Numbered from the stretch's first letter, positions 43,416-55,429 are shown. The stretch: 64,000 nucleotides of DNA from Nephrocerus scutellatus (GCA_947095585.1 OX352761.1:50146019-50210018); one strand, 5' to 3'. Numbers and translations are program-made. Notes: generated by a model from the sequence alone, not told the origin.

Positions 43416-46123
43416 TTGCCAAGGAAAATTTCTACGTAGACGATATCATTCATGGGGCAGACTCGGTCAGTGAGGCTCTGGAGATGCAGCACCAACTCAT
43501 CTCCATGTTGAACATGGGAGGATTTCCACTAAGGAAATGGGCAAGTAACAGCGCAAGGTTGTTAGAGGCCGTTCCAGAAGAAGACCGAGAAATAGAGATA
43601 CCATTGTCATTTGATGACAATAACTCAATTAAAACCTTGGGAATCCAATGGCATCCAGGGAGAGACACATTTTCCTTCAAGATAAGGCTTCCAGAACAAA
43701 TGAAAGCTACAAAAAGAACAATTCTCTCAGACATCGCTCGGCTCTATGACCCTTTGGGATGGATTTCCCCGTGCGTCATTCTTGGCAAAATCCTAATGCA
43801 AGAAATATGGAAGGCACACCAATCATGGGATGAGGAACTGTCAGAAGCAATCGTTACGACGTGGTGTTCCTTGAAAGCAGAACTTATAACACTAAATGAC
43901 ATAGAAATTCCACGATGGATACATTGCACCAACGAATCTATTATTGAAATCCACGGATTTTGTGACGCTTCCGAAAGGGCATACGCTGCAGCAGTGTATA
44001 TTCGTGCTATCAACGGAACGTCAATACACACTAGTTTACTGTTGTCAAAAACTAGAGTCGCACCTCTAAAAACCAAATCTCTTGCACGGTTAGAATTGTG
44101 CGGAGCTGTACTATTGTCACATTTGTTGGTACACACCATCGAGACCATGGAACTACAAAGGGCACGAATCTACGCTTGGTCAGATTCACAAATCACTCTG
44201 GCTTGGATAAAGGCAGCACCATATACGCGAACGACATTTGTTGCCAACAGAGTTGCTGAAATCCAAGAACTGACTGATGTTAAATGCTGGAGATACGTCC
44301 CGTCCAAAGACAATCCAGCGGACATCGCATCAAGGGGGCTGTCGCCAAGGGAGCTGATCACTAAGGATCAGTGGTGGAACGGCCCGGAATACCTACAAAC
44401 ATTTGAAGAGAAATCTTACCCCATGTACGATATAGACCATAGAGATCTTGAGACGAAAGCGTCCAAATTTCCTAAGGTAAGGAACGATTTCATTGAATCC
44501 GGACCAACCATACCAAATATTTTCCACATTTGCGCACATGTTCACTCATGGGAGGTTAATGAACTGTTGTCCAGATTTTCATCATTACAGCGACTAATAC
44601 GAACTACAGCGTATTGGCTCCGCTTCATCAATAACGCTCGTAAAATATCGGAACCAGCGTCTGGGCCGCTCTCAGTAGAAGAACTAACTTATGCTAAAAG
44701 GCGACTGATATTCATAGTACAGCAGGAGTTCTTCAGTGAGGAGATTAGTCAAATCGCCAACAATGAAATAGTGCCTAAGGGCAGTAAATTGGCTAGACTT
44801 TCGCCTATCTTAGATGACTACAATATACTGAGAGTAGGTGGACGGTTGGAGAATGCGGACTTGCCCTACTCTCAACGTCATCCTATAATTTTACCTTCAC
44901 AGAACATTCTAACCACACTCATAATCCATGATGTTCACATGAAACTGTTGCATGCTGGTCAACAATTAATGATGGCAACTCTTCGCGCAGAATATTGGGT
45001 CCTTCAACTAAAATCAAATGTTAAAAAATGCATCCACAAGTGTCTCAGATGTTTTCGATACACGGCAACGATGAAGCAGCAAAAAATGGGAAACCTCCCA
45101 GCCCCGCGAGTGAATGAAGCTCGACCATTCCAAACATCTGGGGTGGATTATGCTGGACCCGTACAACTAAAGGCATGGAAGGGACGTTGTAACAAAATCA
45201 CGAAGGCCTATATTGCTATTTTTATCTGTTTCTGTACGAAAGCAGTTCATCTTGAACTGGTAAGCGACTGCAGTACGTCTGCCTTTCTAGCAGCATTCAA
45301 GCGCTTTACCGCCCGGCGAGGCATTTGCACCGACCTCTATAGTGATTGTGGAACTAATTTCCAAGGAGCCGCAAAAATCATTGATCTAGAAAAACCACAT
45401 CTACTAAGGCAGTGGGCCGAAGACATCGCGACTCAACTGCAGAAAAACGGAACTACGTGGCACTTCAACCCTCCGGCAGCACCACATTTTGGGGGGCTCT
45501 GGGAAGCGGGAGTAAAATCAATGAAACACCATTTGAAGAGAATTGTAGGGCATTACACTCTCACCTTCGAGGAGTACGTAACCATACTAACACAGGTGGA
45601 AGCTTGCCTCAATTCGCGACCGCTTTGTCCCATTAGCGAAGAACCCGAGGATCTATCAATTTTGACACCAGGACACTTCCTAATTGGTTCATCACTACAC
45701 ACTGTACCAGAAAGGAGCTTAACCGACATCAAATCAAATCATTTGGACAGATGGCAACTGTTGCAGAAAATTCACCAAGATCTGTGGAAGATTTGGAAAT
45801 CCGAGTACCTCGGTCGACTCCAACGCCGTTCGAAATGGTTAACCCCTACACCCGATCTACAGATAGGACAAGTGGTAATATTGCCAGAAGAGGCAACACC
45901 TCCTACAATTTGGCGTCTCGGCAGAATTTTGGAAACACACCCTGGATCAGATGGAAGGGTTCGTGTAGCCACTATTAAAACAGCAACAAACATACTAAAG
46001 CGCCCGGTCACTAAACTCTGCCTTCTGCCAATGGTCAAAGACGAAGAGAACACACACACACAAGCAATAACCAAATTCGTCTACCAATTATCAATAGCAC
46101 ACATATATAACTTACTAATTTAA
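43400..46123 (+). pseudogene. pol: BEL-A Pol: RT catalytic box, RNase H, integrase (shifted frame, otherwise open)
   Basis: Open from about 43400 to 46123 in the next frame. It begins RIAKENFYVDDIIHGADSV (YVDD box), then GFPLRKWASNS, and LYDPLGWISPCVILGKILMQ. RNase H has IHGFCDASERAYAAAVYI, LARLELCGAVLLSHLL and WSDSQITLAWI. Integrase has a zinc domain (MKLLHAGQQLMMATLRAEYW...CIHKCLRC) and the core GVDYAGPVQL, YSDCGTNFQGA and AAPHFGGLWEAGVKSMKHH. A C-terminal DUF5641-type domain ends KRPVTKLCLLP. The sole lesion here is the frameshift at its start, near 43400-43415. Confidence 0.92.
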
Positions 46124-46336
46124 TTTACCTTCTATAATAACCCATCATTGCCACACACCATTGACAGTACCTACCTTCTTTGTTATTTCATGTTGCATAT
46201 TCGCGAATGGATCATGCGGAGCGGATCACCTAATAAGCCTTCCTAACACCAGGGAGAATCATCAAGGCCGTGAACAACAGAGGAAGATGTAGACGACAGC
46301 CGAAACCATCGACAAACTTTCCGGCGCCCGGCAGGA

Positions 46337-47041
46337 TGTTGCAAAGCAACAAAGCGGCATCATCAAATTCAAAAGAAAATGCGTCAGCAAATACCAGCAG
46401 CAACTCCAATTCATCGAAGAAGAGACTATAAAATATTCGCTGCGTCGCAATTTTTATCTAATTACACTCCACAAGTCTATCGCATTGCCAGCCCATCCGA
46501 CACCAAACTGAATCATGCGGGCGACATACTTTGTACGCTATATAAACAAACACACGGTGGGCAAATGCAAGTATTCATAATCAGCCATGTCATCATTAAT
46601 TAAATATGCGATGGCATTCGTCGGCATTTCGGGCGTTATATACGGTGTAAATGAGCTATGGAAGTTCATAGCATGGTACAAATTACTGAACAAATTAAAA
46701 GTGTGGAATTTGTTAGATTGGTTTTCGACTTGAGAGTTGGCAAAGCGAAGAAGGAGTAGTCAGTCGTCATCCAACGTCTACATCAGAACATCGCGCCTTT
46801 TCAAGCGTCCGTCATCGAATAAAATCTTCGCCACCGTCCGTCTTCAATTAAATATTATCATCAAGTTAATCACTAGTATTAGACAGTACATTATAGAATA
46901 AAGAAAAAATTACATAATCAATAGAAGAAGAAGAAAATTGTGTTGTTTTTTGTTTATATTTAAACGCAGATATCATATTCGAGGGAAGTCTGTCTACAAA
47001 TTAGCAAATTGCTCTTGGAACCATATTCCAGGCGGCAAACA
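46337..47041 (+). repeat. 3' LTR of BEL-A
   Basis: 705 bp, identical by eye to 39489-40193. Preceded by ~200 bp of 3' untranslated sequence after pol (46124-46336), with a short purine-rich GGCAGGA just before it. Followed by the GTGCC duplication and the interrupted Helitron fragment. Confidence 0.95.
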
Positions 47042-47059
47042 GTGCCGTAATTCTAGCAT

Positions 47060-49330
47060 CTTAAAAAGTGGCGACAATTCTAGAAGCCGTTTGGTGTTTA
47101 TTGGTGTTTATTTATTTATTTGCTTAACAAGCTTAACTTAACTTAACCTACAACTTAACCTATTGATTAACCTATTTTTTTTTATTTTTATGTATGTTTT
47201 TTTTTTCCAACGGGCGGGCCCGAGGGCCCACTGGACTTTTATATATTTTTTTCTTTAATACTACTTAATAATAATACTTAACTTAAAGGGGAGAAATGTC
47301 AAGGGGAGGTATAAAGGGAATTTAGAAGGGACGATATACTTGAATGGAAATCAAAGGTGTTCTGTGCCTTGTTAGCCATTCGCAGCATTCTGGACATTGG
47401 TTCAAAATAGCCGTAGTTGGTGCGGTGGTGAGGGAGACAAAAGAGCGGAACAGATCTAAGGCTACGTGGGTTAGTGTGAAGGGAGATCATTTCTAATAGT
47501 GCGGGAGAATCGATTGTTCCAGATAATAGTTGGTGTATGAAGAGTATGTCAGCAACTTTGCGTCGTTTTACAAGGGTTTGCAAGTTAATCAATTTTAGCC
47601 TATTTTCGTAGGGGGGTAGGATATAGTTGTCGGCCCATGGGAGACCGCGTAACGCAAAACGGATGAACCTGCGCTGCACTGCTTCAATTCTAAGGGAGTG
47701 GGTGTCGTGAAATGGAGACCAGACTTGGCTGGCGTATTCAAGCTGTGGTCTGACAAAGGTTCTTTGGACCATCGTTTTATGAAACAGAGAGAAGAATTTG
47801 CCTTTTGTATAATATGATCGATATAGGAACGGAAGTTGAGCTCCCTGTCACAGATTATACCCAGATCGCATATAGAAGAGACTGAAGGAACTGGATTGTT
47901 CCGAAAGTAATAGGTTCTGAGGGGTGGGGGAAGTCGTTTGCGGGAGAACGTAATGGATTGACATTTACCAACATTAAGTTCTAAGAAGTTTTTGTCGCAC
48001 CAGGTGTAGAATGAGTTAAGGTCGTTTTGAAGTAATAGAGAACCGTTGGGGTAGATATTACCTTGATTATTTTCATATCATCCGCATAAATGGACAGATC
48101 TGAGTCTTTTATGATGTCACCAACATCGTTTATTGTTAGGACAAAGATCAATGGACCGAGATGACTGCCTTGTGGGACACCTGAAGTGGCGTTAATGGGG
48201 TCCGAGATTGAGAATCTGAAGAGAACCCTGTACTGGCGCTTCTCGAGGTACGATTTCAGCCATGAAATGAAAAAGGGTGGAGGGCTTTAAGTTTAAGGTA
48301 AATGGTTTGGTGGCATATTTTATCAAAAGCCTTGCTTAAGTCGGTAGTGATGACATCCACTTTCTTACTATCCTCTAAGGCTTGAAGAGTTTTAGAGACA
48401 AATTCGGTGAGGTTAGTCGTAGTGGACCTGCCCTTTAAGAAACCGTGCTGTTGAGGAGAAAATATCGATTTGCAGTGAAAGTATAGGGAGTCGTAGACAA
48501 TGCTTTCGAAGAGTTTGGGGATTGAAGAGAGTTTAGCTATGGGTCGGTAGTTTGATACCTCGCTTTTACTACCTTTTTTATGAATAGGGAAAATAAAGGA
48601 GTCCTTCCATAATTTTGGGAAAATGGCTTGGGAGAGTGAGAGTCGAAATAATGTCGTAAGGGGCTGACTTAGAGCGTTTACACATTTTTTTAAGAATATG
48701 GCGGGCAGACCATCGGGACCGGGGGAAAAGTCATCCTTGAGACAATTAATCTTTTCGCGTACTATACCAGTCCTTATGTCGACAGACACAAGAGAGGTTT
48801 GAGGGCCATTATTCAGGTAGTTAAAATAGTCAAGTGCCGGTTCGTAAGGGTGGTCACTAAATGATTGGCTGAAAAAGGTGGCAAAGAGGTTGGCTATTAC
48901 TTTAGGGTCTGCAGATGAAGTGTTGTTTAGGTTTAAAGTGGACGGGAAGCCATCGGACTTTCTTTTGACGTTAATAAATTGGTAGAAACGTCTAGGATCA
49001 GTGATAAGGCTATGCTGCATTCTGTAGATGTATTCTAGATAAAAAGATTCGCAGAGGGTGGAAAAGCGGAAGTAAGCTTGTTGGTAGAAAGAAAAGTCTG
49101 AGTCTGATCTGGATAACTGTTAAGTTTTCCATAATTTGTTTCTGGCATTGCGAAGAGTACGTAATTCTTTATTATGCCAGGGAGGGGGGACGAGCAGTTA
49201 TTACGTGGCACATAAGGGACAGATTGGAGAAGACAGTCAAAAATTGCTGTGTAGAAGAACTCGAGAGCGATGTCAATGGGAGTGTTGTTGTTTAGAAAGA
49301 GGCTGAAGTTTAAGTTATCGACAAGATTGT
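47060..49330 (-). pseudogene. LINE-2 ORF2: reverse transcriptase and C-terminal tail (copy B)
   Basis: The most complete LINE in the window. The RT frame at 48256-49020 (254 residues) includes CLKDDFSPGPDGLPAIFLKK, SFIFPIHKKGSKSEVSNYRP, QHGFLKGRSTTTNLTEFVS and VITTDLSKAFDKICHQ. Below it, 47780-48250 holds further RT sequence in broken frames, and 47299-47772 encodes the post-RT tail (RTFVRPQLEYASQVWSPF). The 3' end lies at a (TTTA)n tract near 47100-47115, beside a GGTGTTTATT doublet that may be its target duplication. Stops and shifts break it. Confidence 0.88.
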
Positions 49331-49945
49331 TAAGTTAAACGAAGTCAGCTGTCCGAAAGTTGAAAGACAGAGAACTCTCAGAAACTAGAGTAATGTTGTT
49401 GTTATCATACGGTTGAGCAGGGCGAATATAACAGCAGCATATGTATAAGCTCCGTTTGGATAATGATAATTTAGCACAAACGAATTCAAAAGAAGGGGCG
49501 TTTGAGCATTTAACGAGGGTTGCATCGAGATTATTGCGTATGGCTAGCAGAACACCGCGACCGAGAGAGAGGCCAATATTATACTGGCCGTCAGCGCGAA
49601 AGACTGCGAAGTGAGAAGTGAAAAGTTCACCGTTAAGAAAGTTGGGACAAAGGTTGGTTTCGGTAAGTGCAAAAATGTTATAAGAAGTATTTGTGAGTGA
49701 AGGTACACCATCGAGGTTTTGGTACGAAGTCCCCTGACATTCTGATAGTAAATACAAAGGAACTGCGGTGCACTACCGACTGTAAGAGATGGAGCAATTA
49801 GATAGGAGTTAGGGGCGAAAATAATTTTTATGGTTATTACGGGATTTTTGAAGATACGAGAGATGTTTGGAGCCAATATGAGAAGCATAGGTTGAAAGGT
49901 CTGTAGCCACAGTGGAAGAAGAAATGTTGAAACTCTCATGAAAAC
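49331..49945 (-). pseudogene. LINE-2 ORF2: endonuclease domain
   Basis: The minus strand opens LCIYYQNVRGLRTKTS (endonuclease first strand). After a shift near 49700 it continues NIFALTETNLCPNFLNGELF (catalytic Glu in TET) and FAVFRADG, LGRGVLLAIRNN. The C-terminal catalytic SDH block would fall at 49100-49330, where the frame is poor. A frameshift separates the parts. Confidence 0.8.
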
Positions 49946-51910
49946 GAGTGTAGATATTTCTCAAGGCTACAGGGTCTGTTGGGACGCCGTCTTTTTTAAT
50001 CAAAACCATAACATTCGTCTTTGTCTTGCCGTCTATGCAGACAGAATCAGACTTGTCATATAACTAGGCAAGATAAAGACGGACATTTTCGAAAAGCCGG
50101 GGATCATGAAGTCTCGACATAATGTAGCGGCAGTCGAGGTCATTAATCATTGACGTGGCGTCCGTTAGTTTAGATGTGAGTTTAACGGTGGGAGGAAGCA
50201 GTGGATCGAAAGTAGGGGTAGATGCATTAGGTGGCAAAGCGGCCGAGTAGGGTTCAGCGAGGGCGGTAGAGTTACTGCGAGAATACGTAGACGGGCGTCA
50301 GATTGAATGAGACGCGATTACGATGAAGAATAGACTTGAAAGGTAGAGAGGTGTTTAATGGATTAGTGGATACATTAGTAAATTTTTTGCGGAATGGGGA
50401 GGGTGGTCGAAGCAGAGGGGTAAAGTTGGGGAAGATTCCCCTATTGAAGCTCCAATTAGGATTTAGTGTAGGTTGAAAATGGGAGTGTGAAATGTTAAGA
50501 TTAAGCTTATGTTGAAGAAGGGATTGGGAAGAATTAGAATTAAATTTATGCTTGGGATTCGTGTTAAAATTACTACTAACGTTGTCAGCTTCCGGGATCA
50601 ATCTTCTCATCCTCATCTTATTCAGGAGAAAGACTTTGCCAGATGGGTTGACGAAAAGCCAACCGTATTTCTTAGGTATTTTGAGACTGAATGAGCTGGA
50701 ATTTTTGAAGTTGGATACCTCCCCATCCTCTGCATCCTCTCTTGCAATCTTTGATGATGATGTTGAACTTCCTATAAAAGAATTGTGTCATCCAGGTGGC
50801 TTCAGCTTATCGGGGAGAGCCGTTGACGATGAAATCTATGTATTCTTCGGATTTGCTTTTGTTAAGTATATTAAGATTGTTAATCCGTTGATTCCATTCG
50901 GAGAGGGTCCATGTCGTGCCGAGACGAATAATTGTGGGTAGGGGTTGTGCTTCTGGTTGTGGAGCAGTAGATCGCATAGCAGCTGGTGTGTGGATTTCGG
51001 TTCTGAGTGAAAGACTGGTGTGTGGTGGCATGATTGATGCTGAAGAAGATGAATGCGGTTCTGGTGGTGTGGTGCACGCAGTTTCTAACATCTCAGTGAG
51101 GATGGAGGTGTTATAGCCAGAACAGAATTGCGGCTGAGGAATGTCATCAATTTTGTTCGATGTAATTTTGATCTCCTCAGCAATGTCACCCATCATGATT
51201 CGGGATGCAGCAACTTCATCGCCTAGGTCGTCGATTCTGCGTGCTAAATCATGGGGGCGTTGATCAACAATGGGGTTTTGGGGAAGCGTTTTCAAATCTG
51301 AGCGAAGGGATTTTAACGAGTCATTGAATGTTGATAATTGGGACTGAACGAACGATTTGAAGGACTCGTTAATTAAGGGGATACGCGAGTCGAGGGCGGA
51401 TAACAAGTCATTTCTAGGCGATAGAAGATTTTGATTCACGGGGTCACTAGGGGAGTTATTTAACACATCAACGATATTTGCGAGTAGCTTGTCTAAGCCA
51501 CTAAGTTTAGAATTCAAATGGTTTGTTGAGCGGTCTGTAGTGTTACTGAACTCATCGAAGCTTTTATTGAACTCATCAATTTTAGATAGTTGACAGAGTA
51601 GTATCTTATAGTGCAGTTTGTTATCCGACATTAAAGATGCAATGGAGTCATTAATACACTTAATAGCACGCATCAAATGGGAAAGGGCAATGTTATTGCA
51701 CTCGTCACAGAAGAACAAAAATTTAGTTGTGAGATCTTTTACATAAACAATAGCACGTTTGCTCAGACCAACACAAATGGGGTGGAAAGATTTACCACAA
51801 AGACCATTGGACTGGATTATTTCCGCGTTGGTATCTTTAACCGCAAATTCGAAAATCCGCAGAGCTGCGACATTGTTAAGCTGGGTTATGGAGGAAGGTC
51901 AGTAACAAAA
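49946..51910 (-). pseudogene. LINE-2 ORF1 with PHD-like finger and coiled coil
   Basis: The main frame (51718 down to 50807, 303 residues) follows an upstream piece in the same frame. Together they give a zinc finger of PHD type: GLCGKSFHPICVGLSKRAI...FFCDECNN. A coiled-coil region follows (NKSFDEFSNTTDRSTNHLNS, DDLGDEVAASRIMMGDIAEE), then a Ser/Thr/Pro-rich linker and TWTLSEWNQRINNLN. C-terminal sequence continues in other frames between 50700 and 49950 (GWLFVNPSGKVF, KTKTNVMVLIKKDGVPTD). PHD-type fingers are known in ORF1 of some CR1/Jockey-group LINEs; clade assignment is inference. Confidence 0.75.
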
Positions 51911-51952
51911 AAAAGTAGGTCACGAAAGCGTTGTGGAACACACGAAACAGCG

Positions 51953-52095
51953 GCGATGACCGAGAATTGCAATTTGGCAAATATCAGTAATTTGTATTAA
52001 ATTTAGGGCGATGACCGAATATTGCGAGTAGACACTAATTCAATACGAAATAACTTCGATGACCTAAAATTGCAAGTAAACAGATATTAAAGTTA
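51953..52095 (-). repeat. Three ~50-bp repeats in the LINE-2 5' region
   Basis: GCGATGACCGAGAATTGC, GCGATGACCGAATATTGC and TCGATGACCTAAAATTGC start at 51953, 52008 and 52056. They lie upstream of ORF1 on the minus strand, as LINE 5'-UTR monomers do. The duplicate set is at 53997-54139. Confidence 0.75.
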
Positions 52096-52239
52096 ATGTA
52101 ATCGTAGATAATTGTTTTAGAGAAATTGTTCTACTCGGTGAGCCCAGCTTATATTTCTGCGTAAGGGAATATGAATTGATATTTAATTATGAGAAGCGGA
52201 AGAAAAACGCGTCCTTACTGGTTGGTGGTAAAATGATCA

Positions 52240-52750
52240 TGATCGTGTTGATCATATTGTTGCCAAAATCAAAAAATTAAATATATTTTTCCAATTCGGA
52301 GTCATTTAGAATAGTATATTACATAACGATCGAGGAAAGTGGCGATTTTCGTGCGAGTCTCCCATACGTTGTACAGCTGCTTTTGCTAGGAATTTTCGAC
52401 ATTTTTTTATAATTCGCGCACGCTTAAAGGGGTTTGCACTTTTATATTGCTCGGCTGTTTGCTTGGCACAGCGTTGGCGTTAGGGAAAATACCTGTGGAT
52501 ATAGTGATGTGGGAAGACAGAGCTTGGCAGAGCATTCCACTTACGTGTTGTACGGCTGAAGAACGAATCCCTGAATTTACCTGTACGTCCGAAGATGTGC
52601 TTGAGGGTAAACTGATGAGAATGAGGAGCGCCACGAGTATTGCGGTTGAATTCAAGGAGAGGTGGCATGCAGCTGGCTATTTCACTTGAGCCTTTAATGA
52701 TTTTTTGTGTGCCATTGTGCACTCATTCCATATAATAATCTTGCAATGTT
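52240..52750 (-). mobile_element. Mosaic of BEL-C, LINE-3 3' end and Helitron scraps
   Basis: From left to right: a ~150-bp block related to 54935-55068; a BEL integrase scrap (CCCATACGTTGTACAGCTGC) also found intact at 56817; then the LINE-3 3' end with T run (52404-52412) and C-terminus (SCMPPLLEFNRNTRGAPHSH, GKFRDSFFSRTT, 52480-52690). Last comes 55 bp of Helitron helicase. The same mosaic recurs at 54284-54794 through the tandem duplication. Confidence 0.75.
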
Positions 52751-52850
52751 GAAGTTGGATACCTCCCCATCCTCTGCATCCTCTCTTGCAATCTTTGATG
52801 ATGATGTTGAACTTCCTATAAAAGAATTGTGTCATCCAGGTGGCTTCAGC

Positions 52851-53954
52851 TTATCGGGGAGAGCCGTTGACGATGAAATCTATGTATTCTTCGGATTTGC
52901 TTTTGTTAAGTATATTAAGATTGTTAATCCGTTGATTCCATTCGGAGAGGGTCCATGTCGTGCCGAGACGAATAATTGTGGGTAGGGGTTGTGCTTCTGG
53001 TTGTGGAGCAGTAGATCGCATAGCAGCTGGTGTGTGGATTTCGGTTCTGAGTGAAAGACTGGTGTGTGGTGGCATGATTGATGCTGAAGAAGATGAATGC
53101 GGTTCTGGTGGTGTGGTGCACGCAGTTTCTAACATCTCAGTGAGGATGGAGGTGTTATAGCCAGAACAGAATTGCGGCTGAGGAATGTCATCAATTTTGT
53201 TCGATGTAATTTTGATCTCCTCAGCAATGTCACCCATCATGATTCGGGATGCAGCAACTTCATCGCCTAGGTCGTCGATTCTGCGTGCTAAATCATGGGG
53301 GCGTTGATCAACAATGGGGTTTTGGGGAAGCGTTTTCAAATCGGAGCGAAGGGATTTTAACGAGTCATTGAATGTTGATAATTGGGACTGAACGAACGAT
53401 TTGAAGGACTCGTTAATTAAGGGGATACGCGAGTCGAGGGCGGATAACAAGTCATTTCTAGGCGATAGAAGATTTTGATTCACGGGGTCACTAGGGGAGT
53501 TATTTAACACATCAACGATATTTGCGAGTAGCTTGTCTAAGCCACTAAGTTTAGAATTCAAATGGTTTGTTGAGCGGTCTGTAGTGTTACTGAACTCATC
53601 GAAGCTTTTATTGAACTCATCAATTTTAGATAGTTGACAGAGTAGTATCTTATAGTGCAGTTTGTTATCCGACATTAAAGATGCAATGGAGTCATTAATA
53701 CACTTAATAGCACGCATCAAATGGGAAAGGGCAATGTTATTGCACTCGTCACAGAAGAACAAAAATTTAGTTGTGAGATCTTTTACATAAACAATAGCAC
53801 GTTTGCTCAGACCAACACAAATGGGGTGGAAAGATTTACCACAAAGACCATTGGACTGGATTATTTCCGCGTTGGTATCTTTAACCGCAAATTCGAAAAT
53901 CCGCAGAGCTGCGACATTGTTAAGCTGGGTTATGGAGGAAGGTCAGTAACAAAA
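52851..53954 (-). pseudogene. Second copy of the LINE-2 ORF1 (303-residue frame)
   Basis: Duplicate of 50807-51910 with an identical main protein (MFFCDECNNIALSHLM...YIDFIVNGSPR). The downstream ORF1 C-terminus and ORF2 are absent, because the copy joins helicase sequence at 52750. A stranded gene part. Confidence 0.85.
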
Positions 53955-54733
53955 AAAAGTAGGTCACGAAAGCGTTGTGGAACACACGAAACAGCGGCGA
54001 TGACCGAGAATTGCAATTTGGCAAATATCAGTAATTTGTATTAAATTTAGGGCGATGACCGAATATTGCGAGTAGACACTAATTCAATACGAAATAACTT
54101 CGATGACCTAAAATTGCAAGTAAACAGATATTAAAGTTAATGTAATCGTAGATAATTGTTTTAGAGAAATTGTTCTACTCGGTGAGCCCAGCTTATATTT
54201 CTGCGTAAGGGAATATGAATTGATATTTAATTATGCGAAGCGGAAGAAAAACGCGTCCTTACTGGTTGGTGGTAAAATGATCATGATCGTGTTGATCATA
54301 TTGTTGCCAAAATCAAAAAATTAAATATATTTTTCCAATTCGGAGTCATTTAGAATAGTATATTACATAACGATCGAGGAAAGTGGCGATTTTCGTGCGA
54401 GTCTCCCATACGTTGTACAGCTGCTTTTGCTAGGAATTTTCGACATTTTTTTATAATTCGCGCACGCTTAAAGGGGTTTGCACTTTTATATTGCTCGGCT
54501 GTTTGCTTGGCACAGCGTTGGCGTTAGGGAAAATACCTGTGGATATAGTGATGTGGGAAGACAGAGCTTGGCAGAGCATTCCACTTACGTGTTGTACGGC
54601 TGAAGAACGAATCCCTGAATTTACCTGTACGTCCGAAGATGTGCTTGAGGGTAAACTGATGAGAATGAGGAGCGCCACGAGTATTGCGGTTGAATTCAAG
54701 GAGAGGTGGCATGCAGCTGGCTATTTCACTTGA

Positions 54734-54945
54734 GCCTTTAATGATTTTTTGTGTGCCATTGTGCACTCATTCCATATAATAATCTTGCAATGTTGAAGCA
54801 CTTTTGCCATTTCAGATTTTTTTCGAAATATGCATGTTGGTGTTTCTGTGAGTTGCATTTTAATGTAGAATGTGCCGTACTTCCATCATCTTACAAAGTG
54901 GCGGCAATTCTAGAAGCCATTGCAAACGCTATATTGGTGTTTAAT
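54734..54945 (-). pseudogene. Helitron helicase fragment, diverged copy
   Basis: Homologous to 36830-37020 with several substitutions and indels (for example an extra T in the TTTTTTTCG run). It carries the ATGGCACAC...WNE region antisense. Continues into ~120 bp related to 52240-52375. Confidence 0.8.
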
Positions 54946-55117
54946 CATATTGATCATATTGTTGCCAAAATCAACAAAACTAAATATGTTTTTCCCATTC
55001 GGAGGGATCTAGAATATTATATTACATAACGAGCGAGGAAAGTGGAGATTTAAGTGCGAGTCTGGGAATGTGTGTTCGCTATGTCTAAAGTAAATAACAA
55101 AAGTATTTTATGTGTTG

Positions 55118-55415
55118 TTGGCGCCGTGGCTCAGTGGTAATGCACATGGCTGCTGCGCAGGAGGTTCAGGTTCGAATCCCAGCAACCCCAAAATTATTTT
55201 TCACGATGTCCCACCTCTCGCGAATGGGTGACAAACAATCCGAGAGTAATTAATACCTTGTCACGGAAAGCTTCTCAATTCGCCGTTCGGATCCGGCCTT
55301 AAATTGTAGGTCCCTTCCGTTTGTGTCCAAAAATTAACATGTGCAGCACAAATGGTCGCGAGAAGTTAGGCCTTGGACCGCAATGGTCTGTCGCGCCAAA
55401 TATTATTATTATTTT
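55118..55415 (+). mobile_element. tRNA-derived SINE with intact A and B boxes
   Basis: The head reads GGCGCCG then box A TGGCTCAGTGGT (55127-55138) and box B GGTTCGAATCC (55169-55179), 42 bp apart, the internal RNA polymerase III promoter of a tRNA. The acceptor and T stems no longer pair well, so it is not a working tRNA gene. A ~210-bp unrelated body follows, ending GTCTGTCGCGCC and an (ATT)n tail at about 55399-55412. Flanks TTTTATGTGTT and CTTTATATGTT may be a diverged target duplication. Confidence 0.88.
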
Positions 55416-55429
55416 ACTTTATATGTTAA

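Larger units (their letters stand above)
39489..47041 (+). mobile_element. Complete BEL/Pao LTR retrotransposon (BEL-A)
   Basis: 7553 bp, bounded by 705-bp LTRs and flanked by the 5-bp duplication GTGCC (39484-39488 and 47042-47046). Between the LTRs lie a primer-binding site, a leader with repeats and hairpins, Gag-protease and RT-RNase H-integrase. The unoccupied target is still visible in copy A near 36970-36985 (AATGTGCCGTAATTC). The LTRs look identical by eye, pointing to a recent insertion. Pol nevertheless has one nonsense codon and one frameshift. Confidence 0.97.
50707..54794. repeat. 2044-bp tandem duplication (50707-52750 and 52751-54794)
   Basis: All features repeat at an offset of 2044 bp: the LINE-2 ORF1 (50807 versus 52851), the LINE-3 tail and the helicase scrap. 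I see only two base differences on reading (near 51309/53353 and 52193/54237). Junctions share GAAG (TTTTTGAAGTTGG, TGTTGAAGTTGG, TGTTGAAGCACT). The second ORF1 frame at 52851-53762 encodes an identical 303-residue protein. A young duplication or an assembly artefact. Confidence 0.95.

Noticed and set aside
51677..52000. Plus-strand 107-residue frame duplicated at 53721
   Set aside because: Opposite strand of the LINE-2 ORF1 N-terminus; no motif, and duplication explains its conservation.
52447..52689. Plus-strand frame starting with a hydrophobic stretch (signal-peptide-like), duplicated at 54491
   Set aside because: Exactly antisense to the LINE-3 C-terminus (RDSFFSRTT); a chance frame.
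55120..55192. Functional tRNA gene
   Set aside because: A and B boxes are present but acceptor and T stems do not pair, and a SINE body with an (ATT)n tail follows.
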